Below are positions 5,307 through 7,017 of a DNA stretch of 7,017 nt, one piece after another (the first letter of the stretch is position 1; each line of letters opens with the position of its first letter). The notes beneath the pieces were generated by a model. That model was not told the DNA's origin. It searched no databases and was given only the letters and a program-made list of their open reading frames with translations. The stretch comes from an uncultured Prevotellaceae bacterium (GTDB lineage Bacteria > Bacteroidota > Bacteroidia > Bacteroidales > Bacteroidaceae), in NCBI GenBank assembly GCA_900313845.1, contig OMTC01000093.1, forward strand, positions 1-7,017, written 5' to 3'. A program made the translations under genes and the position numbers.

Positions 5307-7017
5307 TCATTTTTCATTTCTCAACGCCGTTGCTGTCATGAATGCCAGCAGGATGGCGCTTTCTAACATCTCGCCCACCGAATCCACGCCGAAACCAGGA
5401 TTCAATCGTCCCGTAAACGGCACCATACCAATGTACGACAGATAGAGATAGACCGATGTGCCCACCCACATCAGCACCGCCAGCACCCGCCATCGCATCT
5501 GCCGGTGTAAGCATTTCTCGTAGTTGTAGTCAATGCTATAACTCAGCACCACCCACGCTATCACCACCAGCAAACCGAAGAACACCACATACGCCAACCA
5601 TCCATAGGTTCCAAAGAAGGCTGCCTGTATCGATACATCATTGAGCACTACAGGCGACTGCCCCGAAGAAATAGACGGATGCAGATAGTGATGCTCATTC
5701 GACAATGGATCGCGTCCATTCGTTTGATACATATAATGTCCCATCACCGTCATGAATTCCGTGTCACTCACTGCATAGCGATAGCCTGAATTTCGGTATT
5801 TCTCAAATTGGGAATACATCATGAAACGACGATTCCCACGGTTGTAGGTGACATTCTCCACGTCGAACACCACATTCAGCAACTTTGGGAACAATAGCAT
5901 AAAGAGCACTGCTCCCACCATGATGACACGCACCACCACCCTTTCGCGTTCTCTTCGCTTTTTGTTCTGAGGGGTGAAATCCTCCTTTTGCGTCAAGAAA
6001 TAGAACAGAATCACACCCACCAGCAAACCGAACACATTCGTATAGTAGCCCATATCTGCCACCAAAGCACACAACATGATGATCACCAATGCCGACAACA
6101 TCTCCGTGAAAGCCAAACCGAAGCCTTCTTCCCACGACACATGCGAGAGTGCCCAACTCAGTCCTATCACCAAACCCAAGCTAATCAAAGCCGTAGCAAA
6201 GTTGCCTGGAATCAGCCATGCCATCAGCAAGACAACCAAGGCAGGAATCATCACATAACAAAGGATATATCTCAGCAACAACAAGAAGAAAAGTTTAGCT
6301 CCTAATGTTTCCCTTCGCGAGCGCGAACCTCCCAGTCTTTCCACCTCCTTCAATCCCATCTTCATCCACTTCCAACTGTCCACCTTCCTCACTAATGCAT
6401 CATGCCAACCTTCGATACGTTCAGAACAAATATTCACGAAATCTGTGAAACATGTCAGTATCAGCACCACAATGGCAAGCACATTCATGAAAAGCAACGA
6501 ATAAACCACACTGCGATGCAAGTCGTTCATACCCGACAACTCAGTCCATTTGAGCACATTCCAACTGAACAAATCGCTTGGCAGATAAGCCTTCAGCAAT
6601 TCGCTGCTAAAACCATTGTCCATGCTTCGCATCCCAAGCCAACAAATCACAACGCCTAGCACACTCACACCAACAGCCACCCACTTCCTCGCATTCAACA
6701 GCAAATTTTGGTTCCTACGCTCCTTCACCACATGTATCGTCAAGAAATCCCTATTCATCACTAACGACAGCGTAAACATCAGCATGAGCATCAATCCAGT
6801 AGCCACACTCACCACACCCGTCAACTTCTCAAAGTAAGGGAAGGAAAACGACAACTTCATAGTAATCAGCACCTTGCATACACAATAGGCAAAGGCAATC
6901 AGTGCCATCAATCTGAAATGCTGTGGCAACAATCGTGCTTTATCACTCACTTTCCCACGTTCCCTATGTCCTCTCACATCCATCAGCAAGGGATAAGCAA
7001 AGAAGACCATCAGGAAA
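5307..7017 (-). CDS. Divergent SEDS-family (FtsW/RodA-like) membrane protein, 5' end outside window
   Basis: The frame is open through the right edge; the first in-window ATG (7010) lies inside a hydrophobic segment (FLMVFFAYPLLM), so the true start is upstream. Residues below count that ATG as 1, with the stop after residue 567. About 12-13 membrane segments are visible, roughly at 1-10, 32-50, 63-84, 109-126, 167-188, 239-266, 270-289, 298-318, 321-339, 358-382, 460-489, 507-528 and 543-562. The last four, with the long outer loop 383-458, match the C-terminal part of SEDS glycosyltransferases. NRRFMMYSQF..SGYRYAVSDTEFM (393-420) resembles the RodA loop 'RQRVMM....GYHIIQSKIAI'. NDVSIQAAFFGTYGWLA (457-473) resembles 'TDFIFAVLAEELG', including the Asp at 458. 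YIGMVPFTGRLNPGFG (526-541) resembles 'NIGMV...P..G.PLP..S.GG'. It is longer than the usual 370-400 residues, with extra N-terminal helices and a basic cytoplasmic loop at 190-235. Known SEDS proteins polymerise peptidoglycan from lipid II; whether this one does is unknown. Confidence 0.85.
   Translation of the reverse strand, partial: FLMVFFAYPLLMDVRGHRERGKVSDKARLLPQHFRLMALIAFAYCVCKVLITMKLSFSFPYFEKLTGVVSVATGLMLMLMFTLSLVMNRDFLTIHVVKERRNQNLLLNARKWVAVGVSVLGVVICWLGMRSMDNGFSSELLKAYLPSDLFSWNVLKWTELSGMNDLHRSVVYSLLFMNVLAIVVLILTCFTDFVNICSERIEGWHDALVRKVDSWKWMKMGLKEVERLGGSRSRRETLGAKLFFLLLLRYILCYVMIPALVVLLMAWLIPGNFATALISLGLVIGLSWALSHVSWEEGFGLAFTEMLSALVIIMLCALVADMGYYTNVFGLLVGVILFYFLTQKEDFTPQNKKRRERERVVVRVIMVGAVLFMLLFPKLLNVVFDVENVTYNRGNRRFMMYSQFEKYRNSGYRYAVSDTEFMTVMGHYMYQTNGRDPLSNEHHYLHPSISSGQSPVVLNDVSIQAAFFGTYGWLAYVVFFGLLVVIAWVVLSYSIDYNYEKCLHRQMRWRVLAVLMWVGTSVYLYLSYIGMVPFTGRLNPGFGVDSVGEMLESAILLAFMTATALRNEK

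Larger units (their letters stand above)
5198..5310 (-). other. Chain of three mini-reading frames bridging the intergenic gap
   Basis: Three short frames follow one another. 5310-5275 encodes MMNGFGKTEAY; its ATG overlaps the SEDS-like stop as ATGA. 5265-5248 encodes MRKED. 5248-5198 encodes MTGFGKTEAYGKKNKK; its ATG overlaps the MRKED stop as TGATG, and its TGA overlaps the start of the 381-residue gene as ATGA. The first and third both encode GFGKTEAY, because the hairpin repeat is read in the same frame in both copies. This geometry would allow termination-reinitiation across the gap. There is no independent evidence of translation. A-rich sequence full of TGATGA and ATGA makes such overlaps fairly easy by chance, so the peptides themselves may have no function. 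Confidence 0.3.
1..7017 (-). other. Probable single operon (both ends outside window)
   Basis: Four co-directional large genes are separated by 105, 2 and 21 bases. No hairpin plus U-tract terminator is seen between them. The 105-base gap lacks a Bacteroidota-type promoter (TTTG near -33 with TAnnTTTG near -7) on the minus strand. Content runs from two membrane proteins to two soluble ones, as expected for subunits of one membrane-linked assembly. The first gene's start and the last gene's stop both lie outside, so further members may exist on either side. Confidence 0.75.

Overview
The window is a compact stretch of protein-coding DNA with every convincing gene on the minus strand, transcribed from high to low coordinates. 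Base composition looks moderate (GC in the mid-40s by eye). Start codons lack strong Shine-Dalgarno sequences and instead have A-rich leaders. Together with the protein style, this suggests a Bacteroidota genome, possibly Prevotella-like; that assignment is an inference.

In transcription order there are four large genes. (1) A multi-pass membrane protein, open at the right edge of the window (5307-7017), whose C-terminal half reads like a divergent SEDS (FtsW/RodA/SpoVE) glycosyltransferase. (2) A 381-residue membrane protein (4056-5201) with five N-terminal helices, a helical extracytoplasmic domain of about 165 residues and one C-terminal helix. (3) An 829-residue protein (1564-4053) that appears to hold two GTPase-type folds, the first with a ruined P-loop and the second with an intact one. 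(4) A protein open at the left edge (1-1542, 514 codons visible) whose N-terminus resembles the GTPase-associated GAP1 family. Spacing is 105, 2 and 21 bases, so this is very probably one operon. Its promoter should lie beyond position 7017 and its end before position 1.

The 105-base gap between genes 1 and 2 is the only non-coding stretch of any size. It holds two perfect 24-bp copies of a hairpin-forming repeat, 59 bases apart. Three tiny reading frames with stop/start overlaps run across it, so ribosomes could in principle be relayed from gene 1 to gene 2.

Reading: a pair of membrane proteins, one resembling a cell-wall polymerase and one with an outward-facing helical domain, is encoded with a large cytoplasmic double-GTPase switch and a GAP1-like partner. 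GAP1/GTPase modules have been described computationally as parts of NTP-dependent conflict (defence-like) systems. Coupling such a module to a SEDS-like membrane protein is, as far as I know, not characterised, and it is the main point of interest here. No RNA genes, CRISPR arrays, insertion sequences or attachment sites were seen.
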